Of a stretch of 64,000 bases of DNA, positions 1 to 8,496 are shown one piece after another. This DNA is from an uncultured Eubacteriales bacterium (GTDB taxonomy: Bacteria > Bacillota > Clostridia > Oscillospirales > Acutalibacteraceae). Numbering within the stretch: the stretch's first letter is position 1; each line of letters starts with the position of its first letter. Below the pieces are notes generated by a model, which did no database searches, was not told the DNA's origin, and saw only the letters and a program-made list of their open reading frames with translations. The DNA lies in the NCBI GenBank assembly GCA_934454125.1, contig CAKSFA010000007.1, forward strand, positions 17,411 to 81,410, given 5' to 3'. Made by a program: the position numbers and the translations under genes.

Positions 1-1
1 T

Positions 2-244
2 TTGCTGCGCAGCGCTGAAATACCTGATCAAAATTCTGATTATTATACAATGATTTCACAGCAAATTCGCACCTATTTGCCAAGGCTTGAAATCGAAAAA
101 TTTTCATTCACGCTAACAAAAATAGATCAGAATCTTACTGTGTATTATTGGCCCACTACCGAACAAAGTGACGATCCAACCTATGTTTATATAGTAGAAA
201 ATCGGCAATCTTCTCTGATTTCTTACTCTGAGTATATTGCTTAA
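2..244 (+). CDS. C-terminal end of an unknown protein (truncated by window edge)
   Basis: The reading frame is open from the first bases of the window to a TAA at 242-244, so this is most likely the last 80 or so codons of a gene that starts outside. The TTG at position 2 has no visible ribosome binding site, so a real start there cannot be claimed. The peptide is mixed polar/aromatic, with a YYW stretch near the middle and no membrane segment, zinc motif or recognisable catalytic motif. A strong hairpin terminator follows about 30 bases later, which supports it as the 3' end of a real transcript. I do not recognise the family. Confidence 0.5.
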   Translation: MLRSAEIPDQNSDYYTMISQQIRTYLPRLEIEKFSFTLTKIDQNLTVYYWPTTEQSDDPTYVYIVENRQSSLISYSEYIA

Positions 245-271
245 TATTTTTTTATTTCAAGTTTACAAAAA

Positions 272-305
272 AATTCCTGGCTGCTTTCACAGTCAGGAAT
301 TTTTT
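272..305. terminator. Bidirectional intrinsic terminator
   Basis: An 11-bp stem (273-283 with 290-300, one G-U pair) has a six-base loop. It carries a T-run on the plus side at 301-305 and an A-run on the other side at 266-272. It can end both the plus-strand gene that stops at 244 and the minus-strand guaA-containing operon converging on it. Confidence 0.8.
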
Positions 306-1842
306 ACTCCCACTCAATCGTAGCGGGTGGTTTTGAGGTAATATCATATACAATACGGTTCACGTGTTTGACTTCATTAACGATGCGGTTCGATATTTTT
401 GCAAGCAAATCATGGTCAAGTTTCGCCCAGTCTGCTGTCATAAAATCGGTGGTTGCAACTGCCCGTAATGCAATGGTGTAATCATAGGTACGAAAATCGC
501 CCATCACACCAACACTTTTAATACCGGTCAGTACGGCAAAATATTGATTCACACTGCGCTCCAAGCCTGCGTCCACAATCTCTTGCCGAAAGATGGCATC
601 TGCTTCTTTTAAAATCTCGAGCTTTTCTGCAGTAATTTCTCCCATAACGCGAATCGCCAAACCTGGCCCTGGGAACGGTTGCCGCCAAACCAACGCCGGT
701 GGAATTCCCAGTTCTGTGCCAACCTTGCGCACTTCATCTTTAAACAAGTCTCGCAGAGGTTCAATAATACCGGTGAATTCTACATTTTCAGGCAAACCGC
801 CAACATTATGGTGACTTTTAATCACAGCAGATTCCCCTACGCCGCTTTCCACCACATCAGGATAAATCGTTCCTTGGCACAAATAGTCAACCTTGCCGAT
901 TTTTTTTGCTTCCTCTTCAAATACGCGAATAAATTCTTCGCCAATAATCTTACGCTTGCGCTCCGGATCAGAAACACCGGCCAGCTTTGTCAAAAAGCGC
1001 TCCTGCGCATTGACGCGAATCAAGTTCATATCAAATTGCTTGCGAAAAACAGTCTCTACCTCATCGCCTTCATTTTTGCGCAGCAAGCCATGGTCCACAA
1101 AGATGCAGGTCAAATTTTTTCCAATAGCCTGATGCACCATCAGCGCTGCAACAGAAGAATCCACACCACCAGAAAGCGCACACAGCACCTTTTTGTCTCC
1201 AATTTGCTCTTTGAGCGCAGCAATGCTGCTTTTGGCAAAAGATGCCATCTCCCAGTCTCCGGTGCAACCGCAGGCACGGTATAAAAAATTTCGCAAAATC
1301 TCGGTACCATATTGCGAATGTTCCACCTCGGGGTGAAACTGCAGCGCAAAAATGCCCTTTTCTGCGTGCTCCATCGCTGCAACCGGACAGTGCTCTGTCT
1401 TTGCTGTTACAGAAAATCCCTGCGGCAAATCTGAAATAAAATCGGTATGGCTCATCCATGCAACACCAGTTGGCTCAATCGTATTAAACAGCATGCCACT
1501 GTTGTCATACTGTACCTGTGTGTTGCCGTATTCCTTTACCTCGCTGTGTGCAACTTTGCCGCCCAGTGTTGCTGCAATCAACTGCGCCCCATAGCAAATT
1601 CCCAGCACAGGAATCCCCAATGAAAAAATGCCTTCATCGCATTTTGGTGCATTTTCAGCATAAACACTGTTTGGTCCACCTGAAAAAATAATGCCCTTAT
1701 AGCCTTTTTGCGCGATCTCCTGCGCAGAGATCTTATAAGACTGAATTTCGCAGTATACTTTGCAGTCGCGCACTCTGCGTGCAATGAGTTGGCTATATTG
1801 GCCACCAAAGTCCAGAATCAATACTGCTTCATTTTTTACCAT
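304..1842 (-). CDS. guaA: GMP synthase (glutamine-hydrolysing)
   Basis: This cytosolic enzyme converts XMP to GMP using ATP and glutamine, the last step to guanine nucleotides. The 512-residue length fits the family. The N-terminal class I glutamine amidotransferase domain shows GICYGAQ with the nucleophile Cys at about residue 83 and a downstream FHPEVEH segment carrying the His and Glu of the triad. The ATP pyrophosphatase domain shows the SGGVDSS P-loop near residue 225, followed by the C-terminal dimerisation domain ending in KPPATIEWE, typical of GuaA. The ATG is preceded by AGGGGA. It lies 19 bases after glmS and is the last gene of the purF-purB-purA-glmS-guaA run, ending at the shared terminator. 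Confidence 0.97.
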   Translation of the reverse strand: MVKNEAVLILDFGGQYSQLIARRVRDCKVYCEIQSYKISAQEIAQKGYKGIIFSGGPNSVYAENAPKCDEGIFSLGIPVLGICYGAQLIAATLGGKVAHSEVKEYGNTQVQYDNSGMLFNTIEPTGVAWMSHTDFISDLPQGFSVTAKTEHCPVAAMEHAEKGIFALQFHPEVEHSQYGTEILRNFLYRACGCTGDWEMASFAKSSIAALKEQIGDKKVLCALSGGVDSSVAALMVHQAIGKNLTCIFVDHGLLRKNEGDEVETVFRKQFDMNLIRVNAQERFLTKLAGVSDPERKRKIIGEEFIRVFEEEAKKIGKVDYLCQGTIYPDVVESGVGESAVIKSHHNVGGLPENVEFTGIIEPLRDLFKDEVRKVGTELGIPPALVWRQPFPGPGLAIRVMGEITAEKLEILKEADAIFRQEIVDAGLERSVNQYFAVLTGIKSVGVMGDFRTYDYTIALRAVATTDFMTADWAKLDHDLLAKISNRIVNEVKHVNRIVYDITSKPPATIEWE

Positions 1843-1861
1843 ACGTGTTCCCCTGTCTTTA

Positions 1862-3688
1862 TTATTCCACCGTTACGGATTTTGCCAAATTGCGTGGCTT
1901 GTCAATGTCACAGCCTCTGTTTTCAGCCACATAATATGCAAACAATTGCAGCGGCAGCACGGCCAGAGAAGGTGCCATCATACGGTTCGTTTTTGGAATA
2001 TAAAGCACCTGATCTGTTTCACTTTCGATTATCGTTTTGTCTTCTGTCGTCAACGAAAGCACCGTTGCTCCGCGCGCCTTAACCTCTTTGATATTGCTCA
2101 TCATTTTGTCAAACAGCGGCTCATACGCTGCCAACGCCACCACCAATGTGCCATCTTCAATCAGCGAAATCGAACCGTGCTTGAGCTCTCCTGCGGCATA
2201 CGCCTCAGAATGAATGTATGAGATTTCCTTCAGCTTTAGCGAACCCTCCAGCGACAATGCATAATCAATATTTCGACCGATGAAAAAGATATTTTCACAA
2301 TCGCTGTACTTTTTAGCCATCTGCTGTATCGGCTTGGTGTTGCTAAGAATACGCTCAATCAATGCCGGCAACGCCTGTAAATCTTCAATCGCCTGCCGGT
2401 ACTCCTGTTCGCTCATCGTTCCCAACAGCTCTGCCATATACAGCGTCAGCAAATAAATCACAGAAAGCTGCGTGCTATAAGCCTTTGTTGTTGCAACTGA
2501 GATCTCCGGTCCTGCCCAGGTGTATAGCACATCGTCCGATTCATTGGCAATCGAACTTCCCACCACATTTACGATGGAAAGCACACGCGCTCCTAGCTTC
2601 TTCGCTTCACGCAAAGCTGCCAGCGTATCCGCCGTTTCACCAGACTGGCTGATCACCAGCACCAGTGTATTTTCGTTCACAATCGGGCTGCGGTAGCGAA
2701 ATTCTGATGCAATGTCGATCTCCACCGGAATCCGCACAACCTGTTCGATGGCGTATTTCGCCACCACGCCCACATGATACGCAGAACCACAGGCAACAAT
2801 CACAATTTTGTTCAGTTGCTGCAAGTCTGCCTTTGTAAGCTTCAATTCGTCCAAAACGATTCTACCGTCCACAATTCTGGGTGAAATTGTATTTTGCACA
2901 GCTTTTGGCTGCTCCATAATCTCTTTGAGCATAAAATGTGCATAGCCCTCTTTTTCTGCTGCGGTAATATCCCAGTCAATGTGAATTTTATGCTTTGAAA
3001 TCACCTCTTTTGCAGTGTTATACACCGTCACGCCCTCGCGTTTAATCACAGCGATTTCATTGTCATTCAAACGGTAAATATCGCGCGTTTTTTCAATGAT
3101 GGCCGGGATATCCGAAGCGATAAAGTTCTCTCCGTTCCCAATGCCAACAATCAGCGGGCTGTCCTTACGCACAGCATACAGCGTGTCTGGGTCATCCTGG
3201 CAGATGATGCCCAGCGCATAAGCGCCTTCAATTTTAGAAAGCACCTCAATGATGGTATCGAGCACATTGCCGTTATAAGTATATTCCAAAAGCTGCGCCA
3301 GCACTTCCGTGTCCGTTTCCGACACAAACCGCATGCCCTGATTGAGCAAGTGGTCACGCAAATACAGATAATTTTCAATAATACCATTGTGCACAACGGC
3401 AAATTTGCCGCTTTGGCTGCTATGCGGGTGTGCATTGCCGTCAGAAGGCTCACCGTGTGTTGCCCAGCGTGTGTGTCCAATACCCAGTGTGCCGGTCATA
3501 TCCGGCTGCGCCTGCAACTTATCACACAGGTTTTGTAGCCGACCCTTTGCCTTTACCACATCAATGGCATTATGTTCAAACACAGCCACACCGGCAGAAT
3601 CATACCCACGGTATTCCAATTTTTCCAAACCGGTCAGCAAAATTGGCGTAGCCTGCTCCTGCCCGATATAACCAACGATTCCACACAT
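1862..3688 (-). CDS. glmS: Glutamine--fructose-6-phosphate aminotransferase (isomerising)
   Basis: This enzyme makes glucosamine-6-phosphate from fructose-6-phosphate and glutamine, the entry step to UDP-GlcNAc and peptidoglycan. The start is the ATG at 3686-3688, because it gives the invariant MCGIVGYIG N-terminus in which Cys2 becomes the N-terminal nucleophile. The frame stays open 16 codons upstream, but that extension would bury the catalytic Cys. At 608 residues the protein has the usual layout: Ntn glutaminase domain (about 1-240), then two SIS isomerase domains, ending in AKSVTVE. The ribosome binding site (GGTGG) is moderate. Only about 84 bases separate it from purA, too short for the glmS ribozyme common in Firmicutes. 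That gap holds an 11-bp hairpin instead. Confidence 0.97.
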   Translation of the reverse strand: MCGIVGYIGQEQATPILLTGLEKLEYRGYDSAGVAVFEHNAIDVVKAKGRLQNLCDKLQAQPDMTGTLGIGHTRWATHGEPSDGNAHPHSSQSGKFAVVHNGIIENYLYLRDHLLNQGMRFVSETDTEVLAQLLEYTYNGNVLDTIIEVLSKIEGAYALGIICQDDPDTLYAVRKDSPLIVGIGNGENFIASDIPAIIEKTRDIYRLNDNEIAVIKREGVTVYNTAKEVISKHKIHIDWDITAAEKEGYAHFMLKEIMEQPKAVQNTISPRIVDGRIVLDELKLTKADLQQLNKIVIVACGSAYHVGVVAKYAIEQVVRIPVEIDIASEFRYRSPIVNENTLVLVISQSGETADTLAALREAKKLGARVLSIVNVVGSSIANESDDVLYTWAGPEISVATTKAYSTQLSVIYLLTLYMAELLGTMSEQEYRQAIEDLQALPALIERILSNTKPIQQMAKKYSDCENIFFIGRNIDYALSLEGSLKLKEISYIHSEAYAAGELKHGSISLIEDGTLVVALAAYEPLFDKMMSNIKEVKARGATVLSLTTEDKTIIESETDQVLYIPKTNRMMAPSLAVLPLQLFAYYVAENRGCDIDKPRNLAKSVTVE

Positions 3689-3726
3689 TTGTAAACCACC
3701 ATTTCTCCGGCAGTCATAATACAGAA

Positions 3727-3757
3727 TACACAACATTACTGCCGGAAATGTTGTGTA
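3727..3757. other. 11-bp perfect inverted repeat in the purA-glmS gap
   Basis: The arms TACACAACATT (3727-3737) and AATGTTGTGTA (3747-3757) flank a nine-base loop. On the minus strand it lies about 38 bases upstream of the glmS start. It is followed by TATTCTGTATTAT rather than a clean T-run, so a terminator is only weakly supported. An attenuator, RNA-processing site or operator are alternatives. Confidence 0.55.
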
Positions 3758-3772
3758 TATAAAAACAATTCA

Positions 3773-5050
3773 TTATTTATAAATGATGTCATCGCGCGAA
3801 GGGCCGTTTGAGATCATGCCAAACGGAACACCGATGGCCGTCTCAGCAAATTCGATATACCGCTTTGCATTTTCCGGCAAATCTTCATACCGTTTGATTC
3901 CGCGAATATCACATTTCCAGCCTGGCAGCGTCTCCAAAATCGGCTTGCAACGTTTCAGTTGCGCAGTTGATGGGAAGTAATCTATACGCTTTCCATCAAG
4001 CTCGTATGCTACACAAACCGGTATTTCATCCAAATATCCCAGCACATCCAGCACGGCAAATGCAACCGTTGTGGCACCCTGTACACGGCAACCATAGCGC
4101 GATGCTACCAAGTCCAGCCAGCCCATTCTGCGTGGTCGGCCGGTTGTTGCGCCAAATTCGCCCCCGTCACCGCCGCGGGTACGCAGCTCATCGGCCTGCT
4201 CCCCAAAAATTTCACTGACGAATACACCGGCACCCACTGCGCTTGAATACGCCTTGACCACCGCAATGATCTCCTTAATTTCATACGGCGGCAAACCTGC
4301 GCCCACAGCGCCATAACCGGCCAAAGTCGAAGACGAGGTCACCATGGGGTAAATTCCAAAATCCGGGTCTTTCAATGCGCCAAGCTGCCCCTCAAGCAAA
4401 ATCTGCTTGCCGTCTTGCACAGCCTGGTATAAATATTCAAATGTATCCGTCACATACGGGGCAATCTGCTCCCGATATTCCATCAGTTTTTCAAACACAT
4501 CTTGTGCTTCCAACGGTTCTTTCTGATACAAATGCTGATACAGCGTGTTTTTTACCGCCAACACGCGCTCAATTTTCTCTTTCAGTGCTGTTTCATCATC
4601 ATAAAGCTCACTGATTTGAAACCCGATCTTTGCATATTTATCCGAATAAAATGGTGCAATACCCGATTTGGTCGAGCCAAATGAATTCTCAGAAAGCCGC
4701 GCTTCCTCCATGGTGTCCATCTCAATGTGATACGGCATCACCACCTGTGCACGGTCAGAGATCAAAATGTGCGGCTTTGGCACATTGCGCTCTGCCAGAG
4801 AGTCAAGCTCTTTCATAAAATTCTCCACACTCAAGGCAACACCGTTGCCGATGATGCTGGTCGTATGGTCATAAAAAATGCCGGAAGGCAACTGGTGCAA
4901 CGCAAACTTGCCATAATTATTAATGATGGTATGTCCGGCATTGCTCCCGCCCTGAAAACGAATCACAATGTCCGATTGTGCGGCAATCACATCCGTAATC
5001 TTTCCCTTGCCTTCATCGCCCCAGTTTGCACCAACAATCGCTTTTATCAT
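3773..5050 (-). CDS. purA: Adenylosuccinate synthase
   Basis: This is the first committed step from IMP to AMP: IMP plus aspartate plus GTP gives adenylosuccinate. The start at 5048-5050 gives MIKAIVGANWGDEGKGK, with the GTP-binding GDEGKG motif at residues 11-16 and the catalytic Asp in it, as in the family. The 25-codon upstream extension is basic, unlike any PurA N-terminus, and GGAGGG sits 11 bases before the chosen ATG. At 425 residues it is near the usual 425-430. Further family signatures include the QGGSNAGHT substrate loop near residue 34, GATTGRPRRMGW in the C-terminal half and the ISNGPSRDD end. It sits about 120 bases after purB and feeds that enzyme its substrate. Confidence 0.97.
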   Translation of the reverse strand: MIKAIVGANWGDEGKGKITDVIAAQSDIVIRFQGGSNAGHTIINNYGKFALHQLPSGIFYDHTTSIIGNGVALSVENFMKELDSLAERNVPKPHILISDRAQVVMPYHIEMDTMEEARLSENSFGSTKSGIAPFYSDKYAKIGFQISELYDDETALKEKIERVLAVKNTLYQHLYQKEPLEAQDVFEKLMEYREQIAPYVTDTFEYLYQAVQDGKQILLEGQLGALKDPDFGIYPMVTSSSTLAGYGAVGAGLPPYEIKEIIAVVKAYSSAVGAGVFVSEIFGEQADELRTRGGDGGEFGATTGRPRRMGWLDLVASRYGCRVQGATTVAFAVLDVLGYLDEIPVCVAYELDGKRIDYFPSTAQLKRCKPILETLPGWKCDIRGIKRYEDLPENAKRYIEFAETAIGVPFGMISNGPSRDDIIYK

Positions 5051-5168
5051 AAGGTTCTTCACCCTCCGCTTTGCCGCGTTTCCAATTTGGGTTCCGCTTT
5101 GCGGCAATCTTTTAAAATTAATCAACTTGCCAATTATACCACATTAAATTCAATTTGGCAATTTTCGG

Positions 5169-6599
5169 TCATAGCTTGATTTCTGCCCGTTGCAGATGAT
5201 TGCAGTCATATTGTTTCAAAACAGGCTCCACCATATTCTGTAAAAACTCCTCCGTTTGCTGCGGTGCTCTGCCTACATAATCAGCCGGGTTCAGCAGTTG
5301 CTGCAACGCCGTTTGATCCAGGTCAAATGCATCATCGTTTGCAATGCGCTCCAACAAATCATTGTCTTTTCCCTGCTCTTTCACAGTTCTGCCCGCTTCC
5401 ATTGCATAAACCCGAATCTTCTCGTGCAGCTCCTGCCGGTCTCCGCCCCGCTTTACAGCATCCATCATGATGTTTTCCGTTGCCATAAAGGGCAATTCTT
5501 CCATCAAATGCTTCTCGATCACCTTGGGATAAACAACCAGCCCGCCGGCTACATTTTCATAAAGGCTCAAAATTGCATCTGTTGCCAAAAATGCTTCCGG
5601 CACAGCAATTCTCTTGTTTGCCGAATCGTCCAGCGTGCGTTCAAACCACTGGGTTGCAGCGGTAACCGCCGGATTGAGCGCGTCTGTAATCACATACCGT
5701 GCCAGCGCGGTCATACGCTCTGTGCGCATTGGGTTGCGTTTATATGCCATCGCAGAAGAACCGATCTGATGCTTCTCAAACGGCTCTTCCACCTCTTTCA
5801 AATGCTGCAATAACCGAATATCCGCAGCAAATTTCGAGGCGCTCTGTGCAATGCCACTAAGCACATTGAGCATCTGACTGTCCAGTTTTCGGGTATACGT
5901 TTGCCCCGAAACAGCAAAGCATACATCAAATCCCATTTTCTCTGCAATCTTGCAATCCAGTTCCTTGCATTTTTCGTGGTTGCCGTCAAACAGCTCCAAA
6001 AAGCTTGCCTGCGTGCCGGTCGTTCCTTTCGAGCCCAGCAGTTTTGCCTTGCGCAACTGATATTGCACATCCTCCAAATCCATCAGCAAATCCTGAATCC
6101 ACAATGTTGCGCGCTTACCTACCGTTGTCGTCTGCGCAGCCTGAAAATGCGTATACCCCAATGTGGGCAACGCCTGATACTGCCGCGCAAATGTTGCCAA
6201 AGCAGCAATCACCGCAACCAGTCTCTGCTCAATCAGCCGCATTGCCTGCGTCATGATGATAATGTCCGTATTATCTCCCACATAGCAAGAGGTCGCACCA
6301 AGATGAATAATTGGCTTTGCGTTGGGGCACTGCTCTCCAAATGCAAACACATGCGCCATCACATCATGCCGCACCTTGCGCTCCTGCGCCTGTGCTGTTT
6401 CATAATTAATCTGCTCTGCAAACCGCTTCATTTCATCAATCTGCGCCTGCGTAATCGGCAGCCCCAGCTCCATTTCTGCTTCTGCCAGCGCAATCCACAG
6501 TTTTCGCCAGGTCACAAACTTCTGCTCTGCAGAAAATAACCGTTTCATCTCATCGCTCGCATATCGTGTCGAAAGCGGCGATACATACGTCGTACTCAA
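5169..6599 (-). CDS. purB: Adenylosuccinate lyase
   Basis: PurB removes fumarate twice in purine synthesis: from SAICAR to AICAR and from adenylosuccinate to AMP. It is cytosolic and homotetrameric. The 476-residue protein belongs to the fumarase/aspartase superfamily. The signature loop GSSAMAYKRNP is visible near residue 280 with its flexible catalytic Ser, as are the upstream LGATSCYVGDN and TLGYTHFQAAQ segments carrying the catalytic His residues. The start is a TTG (6597-6599) preceded by AAAGGATGG, and no ATG fits the conserved N-terminus better. It lies 40 bases downstream of purF and upstream of purA, so it is very likely co-transcribed with both. Confidence 0.96.
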   Translation of the reverse strand: MSTTYVSPLSTRYASDEMKRLFSAEQKFVTWRKLWIALAEAEMELGLPITQAQIDEMKRFAEQINYETAQAQERKVRHDVMAHVFAFGEQCPNAKPIIHLGATSCYVGDNTDIIIMTQAMRLIEQRLVAVIAALATFARQYQALPTLGYTHFQAAQTTTVGKRATLWIQDLLMDLEDVQYQLRKAKLLGSKGTTGTQASFLELFDGNHEKCKELDCKIAEKMGFDVCFAVSGQTYTRKLDSQMLNVLSGIAQSASKFAADIRLLQHLKEVEEPFEKHQIGSSAMAYKRNPMRTERMTALARYVITDALNPAVTAATQWFERTLDDSANKRIAVPEAFLATDAILSLYENVAGGLVVYPKVIEKHLMEELPFMATENIMMDAVKRGGDRQELHEKIRVYAMEAGRTVKEQGKDNDLLERIANDDAFDLDQTALQQLLNPADYVGRAPQQTEEFLQNMVEPVLKQYDCNHLQRAEIKL

Positions 6600-6639
6600 A
6601 CGTTCTTACCATCCTTTCGCAGGCTTCCGTCTGTGATAA

Positions 6640-8103
6640 TCAAACCTCTACCCGTTTAATCGGTGAGCTATAAATATCCGGCTCTCCTCTGCGCAGTCGC
6701 TCAGAAATATGCGTCGGATAATTACCGGAAAAACATGCGTCGCAATAGCCGCCGCATTTTCCTTTTACAATCTCCGGCAGGCTTTCCAGGCTCAAAAAGC
6801 CCAGCGAATCCGCCCCCACCAGATCCCGAATCTCTTCCACGGTGTGCTTGCATGCAATCAGCACATCTTTACTGGGAATATCGGTGCCATAATAGCACGG
6901 CCACAAAAATTCCGGCGAACTGATGCGCAGATGCACCTCTTTTGCGCCAGCCTCTTTGAGCATGCTCACAATGCGCGCACTCGTCGTACCACGCACAATC
7001 GAGTCATCCAGCATAATCACGCGCTTGCCTGCCACAGCAGAAGAAAGCGCATTGAGCTTAATGCGTACACTTTTCTCCCGTTCAGACTGCGTTGGCTTAA
7101 TAAACGTTCTGCCAATATAATTGTTCTTTACAATACCCTTTTCATACGGTATACCAGACTCTTCACTGTACCCAATAGCGGCATCAATACCAGATTCCGG
7201 CACACCGATCACAATGTCGGCATCCACCGGGTGCTGCCTTGCCAGCAGCCTGCCAGATTCCTTTCTGGCTTCATAAACGCTCACACCGTCTACTACGCTG
7301 TCTGTTCTGGCAAAATAAATATATTCAAAAATACACAGGCTTTTGTTCAAATCCGTTTTTGCATCAATATACCGAATTCCCTGCGGGTCCACCACAACCA
7401 TTTCACCGGGCTGAATATCCTTGATAAACTCCGCACCGCAGCTGTCCAGCGCACACGTCTCCGAGGCAAATACATACGTATTGTCCACCTTGCCCAGCGT
7501 CAACGGCCGAAAGCCGTGTGGGTCACGTAACGCAATAAGCTTCTGCGCACTCATAATCAGCATGCTGTAGCAGCCGCGCAGTTGCGGCATTGCGCGCACC
7601 ACGGCTTCTTCAATCGAGGGCGCCTTCACGCGCTCATTGGCAATCAGATACGCAATGACCTCCGCATCATTCGTTGTCTGAAAAATCGCGCCCCGATGCG
7701 TCAGTTCCTCGCGCAACTCTGAAGAATTGGTCAGGCTGCCGTTAAATGCAATCGCAAAATTACCTTTTGCATACCGCATCACCAGTGGCTGCGCATTTTC
7801 ACGTGCTTTTTGCTTTGCCGTCGAGTAGCGCACGTGCGCAATCGCAATCTCGCCCACAAGATCACCAATAATCTTGTCGTTAAACACCTTGCTGACCAAT
7901 CCCAAATCCTTCGAATATGAGATCACACCACGATCGCTTACAGCAATACCGCAGCTTTCCTGCCCGCGGTGCTGCAAGGCCAGCAGACCATTATAGCATG
8001 CATAAGCGGGCGAAAGCGCCCCATCAAACGAATACACGCCAAATACGCCACATTCCTCTCCAAGCGCAAAGTCGTCCTCATCCAAATTCAGTACAGCGTT
8101 CAT
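6640..8103 (-). CDS. purF: Amidophosphoribosyltransferase (first enzyme of purine synthesis)
   Basis: PurF makes phosphoribosylamine from PRPP and glutamine. The ATG at 8101-8103, six bases after AGGA, gives a 487-residue protein. Its Ntn nucleophile Cys is at residue 18, in ECGVFGVYS, so a 17-residue propeptide must be removed, as known for Bacillus-type PurF. The PRPP-binding signature VIMLDDSIVRGTT is present near residue 360, and GGYCDACFSGNYPT near the C-terminus supplies cysteines expected for the [4Fe-4S] cluster of the oxygen-sensitive Bacillus-type enzyme. The frame extends 35 codons upstream without a ribosome binding site and is rejected. As head gene of the purF-purB-purA-glmS-guaA run it has its own promoter and about 100 bases of leader. 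Confidence 0.96.
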   Translation of the reverse strand: MNAVLNLDEDDFALGEECGVFGVYSFDGALSPAYACYNGLLALQHRGQESCGIAVSDRGVISYSKDLGLVSKVFNDKIIGDLVGEIAIAHVRYSTAKQKARENAQPLVMRYAKGNFAIAFNGSLTNSSELREELTHRGAIFQTTNDAEVIAYLIANERVKAPSIEEAVVRAMPQLRGCYSMLIMSAQKLIALRDPHGFRPLTLGKVDNTYVFASETCALDSCGAEFIKDIQPGEMVVVDPQGIRYIDAKTDLNKSLCIFEYIYFARTDSVVDGVSVYEARKESGRLLARQHPVDADIVIGVPESGIDAAIGYSEESGIPYEKGIVKNNYIGRTFIKPTQSEREKSVRIKLNALSSAVAGKRVIMLDDSIVRGTTSARIVSMLKEAGAKEVHLRISSPEFLWPCYYGTDIPSKDVLIACKHTVEEIRDLVGADSLGFLSLESLPEIVKGKCGGYCDACFSGNYPTHISERLRRGEPDIYSSPIKRVEV

Positions 8104-8210
8104 ATACTTCCTTTCACACTCCTGCATTTCTCCAACGGCCTGTCCGGTCAACAAATTTTTCGTTGCGCACCGGTGCAAAAACACCGTTTTTTCATAAAAT
8201 AACCACATTT

Positions 8211-8240
8211 ATTCTATTATATTTCCCCGCGTTTTGTCAA
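8211..8240 (-). promoter_or_regulatory. Sigma-A-type promoter for purF operon
   Basis: On the minus strand, TTGACA (8235-8240) and TAGAAT (8211-8216) are 18 bases apart. A TATAAT overlaps it at a less favourable spacing. Transcription would start near 8204, leaving a roughly 100-base leader with a small CGGTG/CACCG hairpin. I see no purine-riboswitch core in the leader. Confidence 0.65.
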
Positions 8241-8434
8241 TATTCCGCCTTGCACAAATCAACACAAATACAATCTCGTATTTTGCTTATACACAAATCA
8301 CAAAAACGCACCCAAAATTGCAGTTTGATTTTACATTTCTTGCAAAAATCAACGAAAAATATTCCTTTCTCCCGCTAAAATGAAAGTTCAGAAATAAAAC
8401 ATTGCGTATTTTCATATTTTTTTTGAAATTTTTC

Positions 8435-8463
8435 TTGTAAAAAAATCCTGTATATGGTAAAAT
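8435..8463 (+). promoter_or_regulatory. Sigma-A-type promoter for gdhA
   Basis: TTGTAA (8435-8440), a 17-base spacer and TAAAAT (8458-8463) lie about 33 bases before the gdhA start. The ribosome binding site AGGAGG follows at 8482-8487. Confidence 0.7.
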
Positions 8464-8496
8464 ACAACCGTAAAAACGAGTAGGAGGCGTCTGATT

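Noticed and set aside
3689..3772. glmS ribozyme/riboswitch
   Set aside because: The gap is too short and lacks the conserved core; only a simple hairpin is present.
6709..7530. Open frame of 273 codons on the plus strand opposite purF
   Set aside because: Shadow frame within purF; no ribosome binding site, low-complexity His/Arg-rich translation.
8104..8240. Purine riboswitch in the purF leader
   Set aside because: The conserved loop and junction sequences of the purine riboswitch are not recognisable; only a small hairpin is seen.
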